Position numbers and translations under genes: made by a program. A model generated the notes under the pieces. The model was not told where the DNA came from and did not search any database. It saw only the letters and a program-made list of their open reading frames with translations. Below are positions 11,258-22,599 of a DNA stretch of 64,000 bases, piece after piece (the stretch's first letter is position 1; each line of letters starts with the position of its first letter). Origin of the DNA: Acanthosepion pharaonis (Eukaryota > Mollusca > Cephalopoda > Sepiida > Sepiidae); the NCBI GenBank assembly GCA_903632075.3, contig CAHIKZ030005577.1:2309001-2373000 (forward strand), given 5' to 3'.

Positions 11258-12253
11258 ATGAATTTAAATCTCAAAATAAACATGAAAAGTCCCACAGATG
11301 AGAAACCTTTCCATTGTGAAATCTGTGGAGTAAGATTTTCTGTGAAATCATCTCTCAAACGACATGTGTTTACACACACTGGAGTGAAACGTTTCCACTG
11401 TCAAATCTGTGGATTTAAGTTTATCCAAAATGCATCTCTGAAAAAACACATGTTTACACACACAGGAGAGAAACCCTTCTACTGTCAAATCTGTGGATAT
11501 AAATGTTCTCAAAATTCAACTCTCAAAAGACACATGTTAACACACACTGGCAAAAAACGTTTCCAATGTGAAATCTGTGGTTATAAGTGTTCTGTAAAAT
11601 CATCTCTCAAAACACACATGTTAGTACACACTGGAGAGAAACCATTCCATTGTGAAATCTGTGGATTTACATGTTCCCAAAATTCATCTCTCAAAACACA
11701 CTTGCTCACACACACTGGACTGAAACCATTCCACTGTGAAATTTGTGGATTTAAATTTTCCCAAAATTCACATCTCAACACACACATGTTCACACACACT
11801 GGAGAGAAACCATTTCACTGTGAAATCTGTGGATTTAAGTGTTCCCGAAATTCATATATCAAAACACACATGTTAACACACACTGGAGAGAAGCTATTTC
11901 ACTGTGAAATTTGTGGATATAAATTTTCACAAAATTCATCTCTCAAAACACACTTACTCACACACACAGGAGAGAAACCATTCCACTGTGAAATCTGTGG
12001 ATTTAAGTTTTCCCGTAATTCAAATCTCAGAACACATATGTTAACACACACTGGAGAGAAATGTTTCCACTGTGAAATCTGTGGATTTAAATTTACTAGA
12101 AATTCACATCTCAAACAACACTTGTATACACACACTGGAGAGAAACCATACCACTGTGAAGTCTGTGGATTTAAATGTTCCCGAAATTCATCTCTCAAAA
12201 AACATGTTAACACACACTTGAGTAAAGCATCCACTATGAAATCTGTGGAGTAA
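11258..12253 (+). CDS. C2H2 zinc-finger protein ZNF-A, 11 fingers
   Basis: 331 residues, almost entirely a C2H2 array: 11 consecutive complete fingers (CxxC-x12-HxxxH) joined by TGEKPF-type linkers with variants TGVKRF, TGLKPF and TGKKRF. Predicted helix residues (-1,2,3,6) in order: VSSR, QASK, QSTR, VSST, QSST, QSHT, RSYT, QSST, RSNT, RSHQ, RSSK. Such proteins are nuclear, bind DNA in a sequence-specific way and need zinc. The exon begins after the acceptor at 11098-11099. The ATG at 11258 lies within a relict finger (CDVTFSMNLNLKINM) that has lost its first Cys and both His; an in-frame TAA occurs 39 nt upstream, so this is the first usable start in the exon. The end has shifted frame: the last residues (KASTMKSVE) replace another finger that continues in another frame past the stop. 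Five fingers have Cys instead of the core Phe. No effector domain is seen. Confidence 0.9.
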   Translation: MNLNLKINMKSPTDEKPFHCEICGVRFSVKSSLKRHVFTHTGVKRFHCQICGFKFIQNASLKKHMFTHTGEKPFYCQICGYKCSQNSTLKRHMLTHTGKKRFQCEICGYKCSVKSSLKTHMLVHTGEKPFHCEICGFTCSQNSSLKTHLLTHTGLKPFHCEICGFKFSQNSHLNTHMFTHTGEKPFHCEICGFKCSRNSYIKTHMLTHTGEKLFHCEICGYKFSQNSSLKTHLLTHTGEKPFHCEICGFKFSRNSNLRTHMLTHTGEKCFHCEICGFKFTRNSHLKQHLYTHTGEKPYHCEVCGFKCSRNSSLKKHVNTHLSKASTMKSVE

Positions 12254-12350
12254 TTTTTTGTTTTAAATGTTCACTCCATGAACACATGTTAACAAATGAG
12301 CTTTCCTCTGTGAAATTTATGTTTTCATTAAATTCTCACCTCAAGTAACA
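12225..12350 (+). pseudogene. Relict fingers beyond the ZNF-A stop
   Basis: After a frame change near 12230 the other frame reads HYEICGVIFCFKCSLHEHM, clearly a finger. It is followed by a more decayed one ending SHLK-stop. The array was longer and was cut by a small deletion. Matching decayed sequence (TCTCACCTCAAGTAACAC) lies 3' of ZNF-C. Confidence 0.75.
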
Positions 12351-12479
12351 CATATTAGCACCAATTAAGGCTGAAAATTGTGCTACATGTACAAGGACAA
12401 GTTGTGAAAAATTGCTGAATACGTAAAAGATTAGTCCTTCAAAATTTGGACATGTTAAGACCCACACAATTCTGAATTT

Positions 12480-13340
12480 TTTGCTTGCCAATTTTTTCTC
12501 TTTTAGATTACTATCAGTACTGTACTGTATCCCTTTTCTGTGTGAATACTATTCCTACTTTGTAAACCTTTTATTTTATTACTGTCTTGTAGTCACTTTG
12601 CTTTTGACTTGCATTATATACATATATTGTTTTTATATTATTTTTTCTCCATTCTTTATTTGTCCTCTTATTATTATTTTTTTTGGAAAGTTCGTCAATT
12701 TTCCTTAAATTCATCCCACGTAAAAAAAACACATGTTTACTTCCGCTTTTCTTGTGTTATATTTGCTTGGAATTCTGCACTGTATAATATATATCTGTGT
12801 GAATATAGTCGCTTGTGATGCACTGCACAATATTTTCTTTTAATATAAATCTAAAAAAAGAATGAAGTAATCCCTGCTGTAAAACATGTGAGGTTAGATT
12901 TTCTCAGCATCCACACATGAATGACATGTAGATGGGAGTAATCTTTCTCTTTGGAAACCTGTTGGGCAAAATGTTTTCAAAAATCCACACCTTTGCACCC
13001 TGTCAGTCAAGTATATGAGGACAAAGACAGGAAATGAATATATCTGGCAGTTTGGTAGATGAAGGATGAAGTTGTTTTCTGTTTTTCCCAACAGCATTCG
13101 TATGAAGAAAGCAGTGTCAAGCGCAATTTCTGGTTTTATATTTGGTTGAAATTTTGCATTGTCTTTAATGCACCTGTGTGAATATAGTCACTTGTAATGT
13201 GTTGTGCAACATTTTCTTAATAAAAATGATCTCTTTTTATCATCAGCTAATGAAAGAATTTCAAAATCGCACTGAAATATTACAAGCAAATTTTTCTATA
13301 TACGTTGATTTTATTTTGATCATCATTAATACGTATGTGT
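12480..13340 (+). other. ZNF-A 3' region with a direct repeat and possible relict fingers
   Basis: A block around GTGTGAATATAGTC.CTTGT.ATG (12797 and 13177) is repeated about 380 bp apart, each copy followed by an AACATTTTCTT-like end. Between them, 12875-13000 gives CKTCEVRFSQHPH and a second finger-like stretch, both broken, perhaps very old fingers. AATAAA at 13219-13224 is a possible distal poly(A) signal. Nothing here is open as a gene. Confidence 0.4.
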
Positions 13341-13344
13341 GCAT

Positions 13345-13430
13345 GTCCAAATGGTTAGAACATTCTGACTGAGACCTAGATTCAAATCTCACCAGAGTTG
13401 ATTGATCAGAAACGTGAAACATTTACTTTG
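13345..13430 (+). mobile_element. tRNA-derived SINE head
   Basis: Contains a D-arm-like AAATGGTTAGAACATTCTG and a good B box (GATTCAAATCTC), spaced as in tRNA-derived SINEs. Acceptor pairing is lost, so it is not a functional tRNA gene. The 3' extent is uncertain. Confidence 0.45.
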
Positions 13431-13656
13431 ATACAAGTGGACAGCTATTATATACATATAAAAGTGCTTGTTTCTGTGTACATGTATATTTCAGAGCAGT
13501 TACTGGATACCTTGAAATCAGGTATCATTTTTAATCCTAAAAACTAGATATTACCAAAGAAGATTTTGTATCATTTCGGAAAATATTAACTAAAAATTTA
13601 AAATACGAGTTCTTACAGTTTTTCTTACTTTTATGACAAACATAATGTTGGGGTCT

Positions 13657-13878
13657 TGTTAGGGCCAGAAATAAAGACACGGAGACAGGAATTGAGTTTT
13701 AAATATATTAACAAAAACAGTAGTACAAACATATACAAACGAGTTTTACAACAAGAATGTTCGGTCCGAATGTCGGAGCTTACTGCTGGAAACTTCCCTC
13801 TCCAAAAGGCAGTACCTGCTCCTATTTATAGATGGGAGAGTTCATGCGTGCACGGGTAAAGTACCATAATGCATAACA
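13657..13878 (-). mobile_element. Probable solo LTR
   Basis: 222-bp unit from TGTTAGGG to GCATAACA with a TATAAATAG motif on the - strand (near 13830). It is less AT-rich than its flanks and has the same end style as the LTR at 6559-6830. No target duplication is recognisable. Confidence 0.4.
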
Positions 13879-14244
13879 ACCGAAATTTGCATCTTGCAAA
13901 TAAATAAAAAAATACATGTAATTAATAAAGTTTGAATTAAAAGGACACAGAAGAATTTTCCTTTGAATCAGTAAAAGTCCCAATGACCATATGTTGACAG
14001 ATATGTTTATTTCCTTTCAATTTTTATTTAAGATTGAACAATCATTGCATTTAAAACGTTTACTATAAAGAACGTAAAAATGTCAATTTCTATTCACTAT
14101 TTTTTGGTCTCAAATGCTAAAAAGGAATACACGATGAAAAAAATAAAAGAGCCCAAAATATAATAAAATCAGAATTTATTGCTAAAATGTATTAAAACGA
14201 CTTGTTTCATGTAGAGAGCTTTGCGTTCATTTTAGCATGTTTTA

Positions 14245-15190
14245 ACTTTACTTTCAAAACCGGCTCCCAAAGCCTGGATTCTTATCAGAGATAAGAATAT
14301 ATTTTCTAACGAGAGAGCCAGAAAATATAAAAAAGAATTCCACCACTATTATTCTTTCCATGGTGCCATAAAGTCTGGGGGAAACCTCACAGCTTGTTCA
14401 CTCCAACCTGTTTTCATTACTTTCAAAACTGGCTCCCAAAGCCTTGATTCTTATCAGAGATTATTTTCTGACTAACGAGAGAGCCGGAAAATATAAAAAG
14501 GAATTCCACCACCATTATTCTTTCCATGGTGCCATAAAATCTGGTGGAAATCTCATAGCTTGTTGCAACTCCTAAGACCCTGATATTTTCTAACCAAGGA
14601 AATTTGTATAACAGTTTTGGAAGGAAAAGTCCCTGATATTTCTGAGCCTTCCAAATCTCTATAAATATGGAAAATCTCCGCCTATTTGGCAGTCAGTAAC
14701 TTTGACAACCGTCTGTGATAACAACAGGTCAGCGACAGAAATGCATTCATCTTCGCTGTCAGCTTCAAGAAAGATCTACCTGCTGGGCTGAAAAAACAAC
14801 GTCAGCCCACTACAAAAATCAATTGAGATCTTCCTCTTTGCAATGGAAGATCAACTACAGAATTTCGTATCTTCCGACATTTTCCTGCAAGAACTCTGAA
14901 GAAAATTGAGTGCTTCTAACCCTTAACAATCCTTCTACTCGCTTAGAACTTTTCGGTGCTCAGAGAAATATTTTTAGCAAGCCTTTTTTCTGTTATGAAC
15001 ATTTTCTCTTCCTTTAAAGCTAAAGGACTTTTTCTTCTCCCTTTCTTTCTCTCGTAATTGTGTTTATCCCTTTACCTCCTTTTTTGTACATGTAAATAAA
15101 CATTCTCTTTTATTGTTACACACCGAGCAGGAGTTTTGAGTCTTTCTTTATTCGTCCGTCTAAAAGAGAGAGTTTGTCCGCACTAATCTT
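14245..15190 (+). mobile_element. LTR-like unit with promoter and poly(A) signal
   Basis: After the duplicated block comes TATA box CTATAAATATGG (near 14660), then GGCAGTCAGTAAC about 30 nt downstream (initiator-like), a less AT-rich transcribed part, and AATAAA at 15095-15100 followed by a T-rich stretch. This order (enhancer-like repeat, TATA, start, poly(A) site within 0.6 kb) suggests an LTR. Ends and target duplication were not found, and an ordinary short transcription unit is also possible. Frames within it are short and unrecognised. Confidence 0.35.
14249..14562. repeat. Tandem duplication, period 169 bp
   Basis: Two adjacent copies (from 14250 and 14419) share ACTTTCAAAAC.GGCTCCCAAAGCC, GAGAGAGCC.GAAAATATAAAA and TTCTTTCCATGGTGCCATAAA. 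The second has a small deletion. The pair looks like a U3 repeat of the LTR-like unit that follows. Confidence 0.8.
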
Positions 15191-15640
15191 GCTGTTTTTA
15201 TTCAATATTTGTTGCAATTTTTTACCTCAACCTTTTCATGTGGGAAAGCCGGGACAAATTTCCCTTACATTTTGCTTTGGAAAAGCAAAAGGACATTCTT
15301 GTGCATAATTTCCTTTGTATTGCTTTTATTGTATTATTTTGCACTGATGGTAAAAAAAAAAAAAAAAATTATGTTTCATGTCAATAAAACTTTTCTTTCG
15401 TATAAACTGCTATCCAGAGCCTGTGTACCGTAATTTCTCGAAAATATTACACACCCCAACAAATAATCCAATAATTAAGAAATATATCTATCCCTAATAC
15501 GCATCTATAAATTTTGTCAAAAAAAGAAACAAAAAATAATTACGAAGACATTTTGTCAACCTTGACATTTAAGAATAAAATCGAAACTAAGTAGCTAATG
15601 TTGAAAATTATCACGTGTTTTTCCCGATAAATATAACATT
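15190..15640. other. Non-coding, no feature recognised
   Basis: AT-rich sequence with a poly-A run near 15353. No gene or element ends seen. Confidence 0.5.
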
Positions 15641-15649
15641 TTATTTTAT

Positions 15650-15990
15650 CGCCAAAATGTGCAAGTTATAGTGCAAATTTTAAACAAAAAGTAATAGAAT
15701 TAAGCAGAAAGAATATGAAACAGAGCTGTAGCTGCATCTAGAGAATATGAGATGAATGAGGCTAACATACATCTACGTAGAAATAATAAAAATGAACTAA
15801 AAAAGTGTAAATCAAGTGCCAAAGCTATAGGTAGAGGAAGAAAAACTCAATATCCAGATATGGAATAAAGTTTAGTTGAATTTGTGAAAGAAAGACGACC
15901 CAGTGGATGTTCCATAAGTACTGTGGAAATAAGGATGAGCATGATATCGTCTTTTCTTCGAAATTGGCCTTTTTGTAGATTTTTTTATTC
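15650..15990 (+). pseudogene. Pogo/Tigger-type transposase N-terminal remnant
   Basis: Pieces of one broken frame read SYSANFKQKVIE, then SSAKAIGRGRKTQYPDME, a stop, then SLVEFVKERRPSGCSISTVE. This matches the N-terminal psq-type helix-turn-helix and the following CENP-B-type domain of pogo/Tigger transposases (YS..FK..V....E.GNRAA, ... YP..E..LVEFV.E.R..G..VST..I). Frameshifts and stops show it is dead. The catalytic part is not seen downstream. Confidence 0.65.
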
Positions 15991-16202
15991 TTTCACCAAA
16001 TAAAAAAAAATGCAGTTACTGATAAACATAAATTTATTGACAAAAATGTGTTACAATTATTATAGTTGGATTTAAAATGAAAATTAGGATAATATATTTC
16101 TTATTTTAGAACAAGTACGTATTTATTATTACAAATCAATAACAAAAAAAATATTTTTGCTTAAACCTATTTATAATATGCACCCCAACTATCACCTGTA
16201 AT

Positions 16203-16734
16203 TGTTATAAAATAAAATAAGACATATCTTGGCTGATTTACAGGGAAATAAACTAACATACTCAAGAGCGAGAGCCGGATGTGAACGGGACAAAGCCCCG
16301 TCACAAAATGACCATTATCTTCGTTTACAAATGTTCCCGACGCACGAGTTCCGGTCGAAAAATAAAATAATATTAAAGTGTTTCTATTTTTCGTCCAATA
16401 AAAATCCTTCCCTCCTAATTATACTCGCGTCGTTTTTCGAGCCTGTTGAGCCATAAAAAAACGCCATAAAAGGGGTTACGCGAAGTTCAACAGGCAGTCC
16501 ACAGGTGCCCAGGATAGAGACCTGTCACGTTCAGCAGCTGACAATAGGGGAGCGTCAACCACCGTCAATACGTGTGAACTACTATGAGAGATCGACCTAA
16601 ACCCGAAGCCGGCTTATGAACTTTACCACAAGGTAGCTGTCTCAAACCCACACGTTCCTGTTGAAATAAACCACGTAAATCTATTTCTGCTGTTGTCGTA
16701 TTTCTTTCTTGCAACCATACGCTTGTCTATAACA
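16203..16734 (+). mobile_element. Solo LTR, 532 bp
   Basis: Begins TGTTATAAAATAAAAT and ends GTCTATAACA. A TATA-like CATAAAAGGGG (near 16463) is followed about 30 nt later by GGCAGTCC, and ATAAA lies near the 3' end. A second copy in reverse orientation is at 52377-52916, so both ends are confirmed by comparison. It is richer in G+C than its flanks. No internal coding region adjoins it, and no clear target duplication remains at this copy. Confidence 0.75.
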
Positions 16735-17253
16735 TTATTTAATGCGAATTATGATCATGATTGATAAATAATCTTTTGATTTTACTAAGTTTCATAAAAT
16801 TCTATATATTCTTAAAGTATAGAGAAATGTATTTTTAATATAAACAATTTCTTCATTATTGCACTGTTGGTGCTCCGTATTTTTTCCGTCTTTTTAAATA
16901 GTGTTTGTTATTATGTTAGTATTCATTTTTTAACCCATGACCAACTGTGCATAAATAAAAACGTAATTTATTTTCATTGAGTTTTAAGTAAAAAATAAAC
17001 ATTACTTTTACAAAATCCAGTTCCATAAATTTACTAAATGGCGTCGAAACACATCTCTAAGATAAATATTGGATTTTTAAGAGATTTTAAAATTTGTTTT
17101 CAGTTTTCACTCATTTTGTCTCTAATGAAGTACGGGGAAAAAACGTTTTTTAATGAATGCTTGAAATCTTTATTAAATGGAAATTAATTTTTCTTTTACG
17201 TTACATTAGCTTTCCAGCTATTATCTTTAAAACCGAAATGTAACCGAATTTCT
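16735..17253. repeat. Far-5' module copy (left part)
   Basis: AT-rich non-coding DNA whose right end (GAATTTCTTTCAAAGAAGACATTT) matches 32209-32234 upstream of ZNF-B. This allows the SINE that follows to be recognised as an insertion. Confidence 0.5.
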
Positions 17254-17269
17254 TTCAAAGAAGACATTT

Positions 17270-17611
17270 GGGGCACCTCTAGGTGCTTGGCTTGCTAGAA
17301 CAATTACGATTGAGTAGTGAGTTCGATCCTCACTGGGTGCCCCCTGATTTCGGCCTTGTGCCACATCTAAGCTACGCTTGGAAAATCACTATTTGAGTTC
17401 AGTCTGAAGTCGGGCTGATCGGTCGCGGGCGGGGAGGAACCCGAACGAGGCTACGCCGAGGGGCAGAGTCTCTTTCGGGGAGGTAAACCGACCCTGAACC
17501 CGTTTATACGGGTTCAAAGGGCATATTTTTGGCCGAGCCCACGGGCTCGGAGATCCCACGTTAAACCGGCCTTGTGCCACCTGATGCCCTTGCGGGGGTG
17601 CCTAAATACTG
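17270..17611 (+). mobile_element. tRNA-derived SINE with 16-bp target duplication
   Basis: A 342-bp, G+C-rich insert flanked by TTCAAAGAAGACATTT (17254-17269) and TTCAAAGAAGATATTT (17612-17627), one mismatch. The first 74 nt fold as a tRNA: acceptor stem GGGGCAC/GTGCCCC, D stem CTAG/CTAG, T arm GTGAG-TTCGATC-CTCAC carrying the B box. The anticodon arm is shortened. The body contains CGGCCTTGTGCCAC twice (17351 and 17567) and a perfect hairpin CCGAGCCC-AC-GGGCTCGG (17533-17550). There is no poly-A tail. The paralogous site at 32209-32236 lacks it. Mobilised presumably by a partner LINE. Confidence 0.85.
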
Positions 17612-17627
17612 TTCAAAGAAGATATTT

Positions 17628-17949
17628 TTAAATACTTTTTTTTTTAGGTGGTAGATAAGTTATAAAATTAATTACCGTGATATTGTTAGTTAAAAATGTT
17701 ACTTATTTGCTGATATAGCATGATGGAAAAATCTCCAATCTTAATAAAAACGAAGTTTTATCGTCAAAACAAAACAAATTGTTTGTTTAAAAAGGGAAAA
17801 AGCAGAGTATTTTTTATTTTATTAAATTTTTTAATCCCTTCTATCACGTTCTAAATTTAGGTTATTTTTTTTTTCTTTTACGTCAGCGGTCGACGTATGA
17901 TTAGTGTTTTTTGGACATTTTCTTGGCAGGCAAAAAAAAAAAAAGAAGA
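17628..17949. repeat. Far-5' module copy (right part)
   Basis: Contains AGCATGATGGAAAAA... AAAACGAAGTTTTATCGTCAAAAC, which corresponds to 42195-42240 and 32640-32690. Non-coding. Confidence 0.5.
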
Positions 17950-18511
17950 AATTGATTTGGAAATTCGGGTAATTTGCTTTTTAAGCCACGCGCTAAATAT
18001 GTAATAAAAAATTGCCGAATAGGTGTCAATATACATGCTTAATTCGGAAACAACAAAGAAATTTTGATAAAATCTATCGTTTAGGAGTTATCGACAATAA
18101 AATATCGGACTCATTCGCGTTACGGCACGACAGCCATTACTGGCATTGTTTGCATAGATTCACTGCTGATTAGATTTGCACGGAATATTACATTGTTAAC
18201 GGCCTTTTTTATGGTTCTTACTTGATTCAATGACTGCGCAACTGAGGACTCATTGCGTGCGTAATAATCAAGACTGTTCCGCAGCAAATATATGCAAACA
18301 ACGCCAGCAGTGGTTGCCGCGATGAGAATGAGTTCGAACTTCTATTGTCGATAAGTCATAAACGGTAGATTTTATCAAAATTTCTTTGTCATCTTCGAAT
18401 TAAGCATATAAATTTACACCTAAATATAACTATTCGGTAAATTTTTATTACATATTTAGCGCGGTGCTTAAAAAGAAAATTACGCAGAAATTCTTGTAAA
18501 AATCAAATAAT
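17950..18511. mobile_element. Foldback element: long imperfect inverted repeat
   Basis: Sequence from 17950 to about 18165 is repeated in reverse complement from 18511 back to about 18280. Shared blocks include GCGCTAAATATGTAATAAAAA, ATGCTTAATTCG, ACAAAGAAATTTTGATAAAA and a GTTGTTTGCATA-like block. The arms are about 215-230 bp with short indels, separated by about 115 bp. Such structures are typical of foldback or snapback MITEs. The inner part is clearly less AT-rich than the surroundings. Exact termini and target duplication could not be fixed. Confidence 0.75.
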
Positions 18512-19685
18512 TGTCGGATTTCAGGACTAACTCACAATTGAAGGAAATTATTTTTCAAATTTTTTTTTCTTTAGATAATTTTTTTTTTTTTTACATATGT
18601 TACCGTCCATTGAAATTGAAAAGATTAATAATACAAATCATTTTGTATCAAGATTTTTTAAGATAGTTTTTAATTTTTTTTTTTTATTTATACAAAATAC
18701 TACATAACGTGCCCATTTTTGAAAGTATGGTCGACCATACACAACAGAAAATAAGAGCAATGTCTATAGAGTCATTCCATATCAAATCAAAGAGTTTGAC
18801 TATTACCGACACAGATTTTTTTTTCAAATTTGGTACACTTATAGAGCTTCATAATACAAATTAAATGATACCTATTTTACATCTCTAGGTCAAAGGGTTC
18901 ACTTTGCCAAAGAGGTGAATTTTGGAAAATTGTCACAAAGTTTAAACATCAATTTCTCAGTTGTTGTTTTTTTTTTATCTACATATTTTAAAGTACTTGG
19001 ATCGATCTGAAAGGTGATTTATTTATTTTTTTGTTTAAAGTTCAAATAAAATAATCTGATCATGATTTCTATATAGTCAATTTAAAAAGTGAACATTCCT
19101 AAAATTAGAATACGGAAAATATTTTCCAACATTTTTAAGTTTACTGAGTAATTAAAAATTATATATTTAAAAAAGGAGCTGACGTCATTTTCTTGTTTTA
19201 ACAGATAAAGTGTCTGTAGAATAACAATAAAGCTGTCAACACCTTTATCACCACTTGTTACAATCTATGACAAGTATGTCTGAACACTTATCCACACATA
19301 CAGGAAAACAATTCTTAATTGTTTCATTTTAATGTTATCCCTCTTGTCATCTGTATTTACATACATCCTATTGTATTTTCTATCTTTAATTAAATAAAAA
19401 TATAGATAAAATGGTAAATAAAACCATGAAAATATCACCTTGTTGAAATTTATTTCATTTCTTTTTAGCCCAACTCAAATCTGTCCAGCAAGCAACAGTA
19501 CAACTTTCTTCTGACCACAGGTATAGCTGGTCTTGACTTTTCTTTTGGTAAAATAAGAACATGAAGTTCCGCATGATGTAATGAACAAATATAATTCTTT
19601 ATTTCTTCAAAGATATTGTGAAATACTGAAACAAAAGGGGTACATACAAAGTAATAAATTTTCAATTATATATTTTTCCGGTGTA
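18512..19685. other. Non-coding, no feature recognised
   Basis: AT-rich DNA with short unrelated frames only. No transposon ends, promoter or RNA gene seen. Confidence 0.5.
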
Positions 19686-19689
19686 CAGC

Positions 19690-19972
19690 AAATTCATAGA
19701 AATTTTTAGACTATAATCACCTTTTGTCTCAACAGCAACCAATATCAAGAACTGCTAGAGACTAATTATTTCTTAAAACATTTTAATTTTTTGTATTCAA
19801 TTTATGAGTGAAGCGTTTTCTCTTGCTTTGACAAATCCATAGAAATTTTAAGACCAGAATTACTTTGTGCACCAACAACCAATGTCAAGAACTGCTAGAG
19901 ACTAATTATTTCTTAAACCATTCAAATTTTTAGTATTCAGATTATGAGTGAGGAGTTTTCCCTTGCTTTGAC
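19690..19972. repeat. Tandem duplication, period about 140 bp
   Basis: Two adjacent copies share AAATTCATAGAAATTTT (AAATCCATAGAAATTTT in the second), CAAGAACTGCTAGAGACTAATTATTTCTTAAA and TTATGAGTGA.G.GTTTTC.CTTGCTTTGAC. Identity looks near 85%. Non-coding. Confidence 0.85.
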
Positions 19973-21410
19973 TCTCCCTCCAAATTCAGAACTAGTCACA
20001 TGACCAAAAAAAAGGGCACAAGTGAATTGTGGGATTTCAGATGGCCCTTACAAAATTGTTTCCCCCTACATCATCTACATTGTAAATTATGAAATATAAT
20101 TAACCCTTGATAGATTTATTGGCACACCATTCAGCGACAGCTACACTACCACCTAAATTACAAGGACTTATGAAGAATGTGCAGGATGTTCAATAAAACT
20201 GTAATTTTTAACAGATAATATTAAGTCCCGAAGGAAGTTCTTTGAAAAAAGAAAAGTATATTCTTCTTAAAGAAATGAGATTAAAAGATTTTTTACTAGC
20301 ACAACCAATTTTTGAATTGGGTGTTCAAACAGGCATTTGACCTTTTGTTTTTTTTTAATTAACTCGACCAAGTTGTAGCTTGAACTTTTGTATTAGGCCA
20401 GGCTCTTCTTAGAAAATGAAGCAAACGGAATCCAGCAGTAATTTGGCAAAGTCCAGGGAACAGTTGGAATCGCAAATAAATTTCAGAATTGTGCAGTTTT
20501 CTCTACAAAAATATAACTGATAAATGTTGAAAGCACTGAGAAATATCATGGCAAGAAGTGTTGAGCAATAAGGTACTTAAAGAGCCTCGTGCTTTAGATG
20601 AACTGAGAGCATAGGAAGTATTTAAATCAGTCTACCAGAGGGTATTGAGAAGTTGTTACAGGCTTGTAAGGATATAGGATGCCAAATGTCACTCAAAATT
20701 CACTTTCCCCTACTCCTACCTTAACATCTTCCCTATGAACATCAGAATAGACAGGGATGAGCATAGAGACAGGTTCCAACAAATGAAACTACCAGGGCAA
20801 GTGGAACCTTATCCTGATGGGAGACTTCTGTTGGATGCACCTGTGCAACATACCAGAGGTAAAGTACACAAGATTGTCCAAAAAACTCACTTCTGTCTGC
20901 CATATTACGACGTGCATGCATGGTAATATCCAAGTAATGTAGTTCTGTCAATGATGCGTATCTATGCTGGTTTTTTTTTTCTGTAAATTTGTAATAGATA
21001 AAATAAGCATTCTATTTTACATTTATATGCAGCATAATAAAAATGTGATACGAGAAACTAAAAATCTAGAGGTGATAAAGCAAAACTGTTTGGAAATATG
21101 GATTCTCCACATTAAAATTAGTTTAAAAAAAAACCCCTTCATATGCTTGCCTCAGAGAAAAAAAATTTTTTTTGTAAACTAGTGTAATTAAAAGGAAGCC
21201 AGATGGTTAGTAAATTCAAAATTTGGGACTCATCTGTAAAAAGATATTTCATATACAAGTCAACAAACACATGTTTAAGCAGCCAATTTTTATATTCCTT
21301 TAAAGAAATTAATTATGAAGAGAAAATGGTCAAGGGAGGTAATTCATATTGTATTATTACACCTTCACCTATTTCATATCTGGTTTGAGAGGTATTTCAG
21401 TGAATTGTTA
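19973..21410. other. Non-coding; short repeat piece near 21195
   Basis: No gene recognised. The sequence at about 21190-21230 (AAGCCAGATGGTTAGTAA) also occurs at 47225 and in weaker form at 33570, at the far 5' edge of the zinc-finger units, so a unit boundary may lie here. The region 20730-20960 is less AT-rich but has no convincing frame. Confidence 0.45.
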
Positions 21411-21609
21411 TTGGTACCTTTCACTGGGAGGTCACTGACAATTCTTCTGCTGCATAAAAGTTCTCCCAAAAATGGAATCATGCTGTGCTTTTAGTTTGTG
21501 CTGTTTCCATTACATTCTGTAGATTCTGGTCATGCTCAAAGCTCTGGCTTTGCCATACAAAATAGGTTTTGTGATGGCATCTTATAACCTGGTTTATATC
21601 TACGTATAT

Positions 21610-22170
21610 TCACAGTTTGTTGCTTGTTGTAGATGTACACAGTGCTGTTGACCCAATCAGTTGGTTTGTATACTTTGTGGATATTGCCTTACCATACCAT
21701 CTAGTTCCACTTTAATTTCATTCAAGTGGATGGGACATTTCCTGGGTGCATAAATGATAGGGTGACTGTCTATCGGGGTATACTTGAACCATTACATGCT
21801 TTAAGTGCATCCGTTTCATTGAGTGGTAATCCAGCAGGTGGCTGTCTTTTTGGATTGGCATTCACTGGAAGGATCTGTTGAAATATATACAATGGAAGTG
21901 TATTTTCTTCAGCTCTGGTGTCAACTTTATGAATGCTTGTTCTATTGGGGAGTGTGATGTCAAAGGTTACATATGCCTCAGTTTTATTATCATTTCCAGC
22001 CTGTTTTTTTTTTATTGTATCAAATATCATTTGTTTGAATTGTCCATAAAGCTCATTCTCTTTGAATTGATTCAATGTATGCACATTATTCTTATGCTTC
22101 AAATGATGCTTTTGCTGATATTTTCTTATTCTTGACTTCCATTTTGGGTGCCTTTCCGGCATGTGTGTTA
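21610..22170 (-). pseudogene. Gypsy-type retrotransposon protease/RT remnant
   Basis: Read on the - strand, 22162-21770 encodes HTLNQFKENELYGQFKQM, then a retropepsin-like KVDTRAEENTLPLYIFQQI (the catalytic DTGA motif is changed to DTRA). A shifted frame continues with HLNEIKVELDGMV and PTDWVNSTVYIYN, matching the region before the RT fingers of Gypsy elements. It is frameshifted and lacks most of the RT, RNase H and integrase. Parts recur at 22600-22830 and 35990-36330, so the insertion predates duplication of the zinc-finger units. Confidence 0.75.
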
Positions 22171-22599
22171 CACATGCTTTTCATATGCCAAAACATGTTA
22201 GTGATTTAGTCATCTATATGTTGAACACGTTGTACCCCAAGCAGAGCATTTAAAGACAGTTATCAGGATTGTGCCTAATAGCAATAAACAACAGTAAAAG
22301 AAAACAGAGCAAAAATAATATTAAGCAAATAATATAAAAGTAGGTAAAGCAACAGAAATAAAGCAAATGTTTCACAAACTAAGAATGGGGTTCACATGCA
22401 AATGGGATACAGACACGTGATTGCAGAATTCTGACTTCAAGACAAGACAGAACTAAGCAAAACAAAATTCTTCAAGTCAAGTTAAATTAGTTTTGAAATA
22501 GAGAAAATTCTTTTGCTTAATGCCAATATTAAATTTAATCCATTAGCTTGATATTAAAACTAAAATAAAAGATTCAAGAAAAGTTTTTCATTTTTAAAA

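Noticed and set aside
13345..13420. Functional tRNA gene
   Set aside because: B box present but no acceptor pairing; fits a SINE head.
17270..17343. Functional tRNA gene at the start of the SINE
   Set aside because: Acceptor, D and T arms pair, but the anticodon arm is too short and the unit is part of an element with target duplications.
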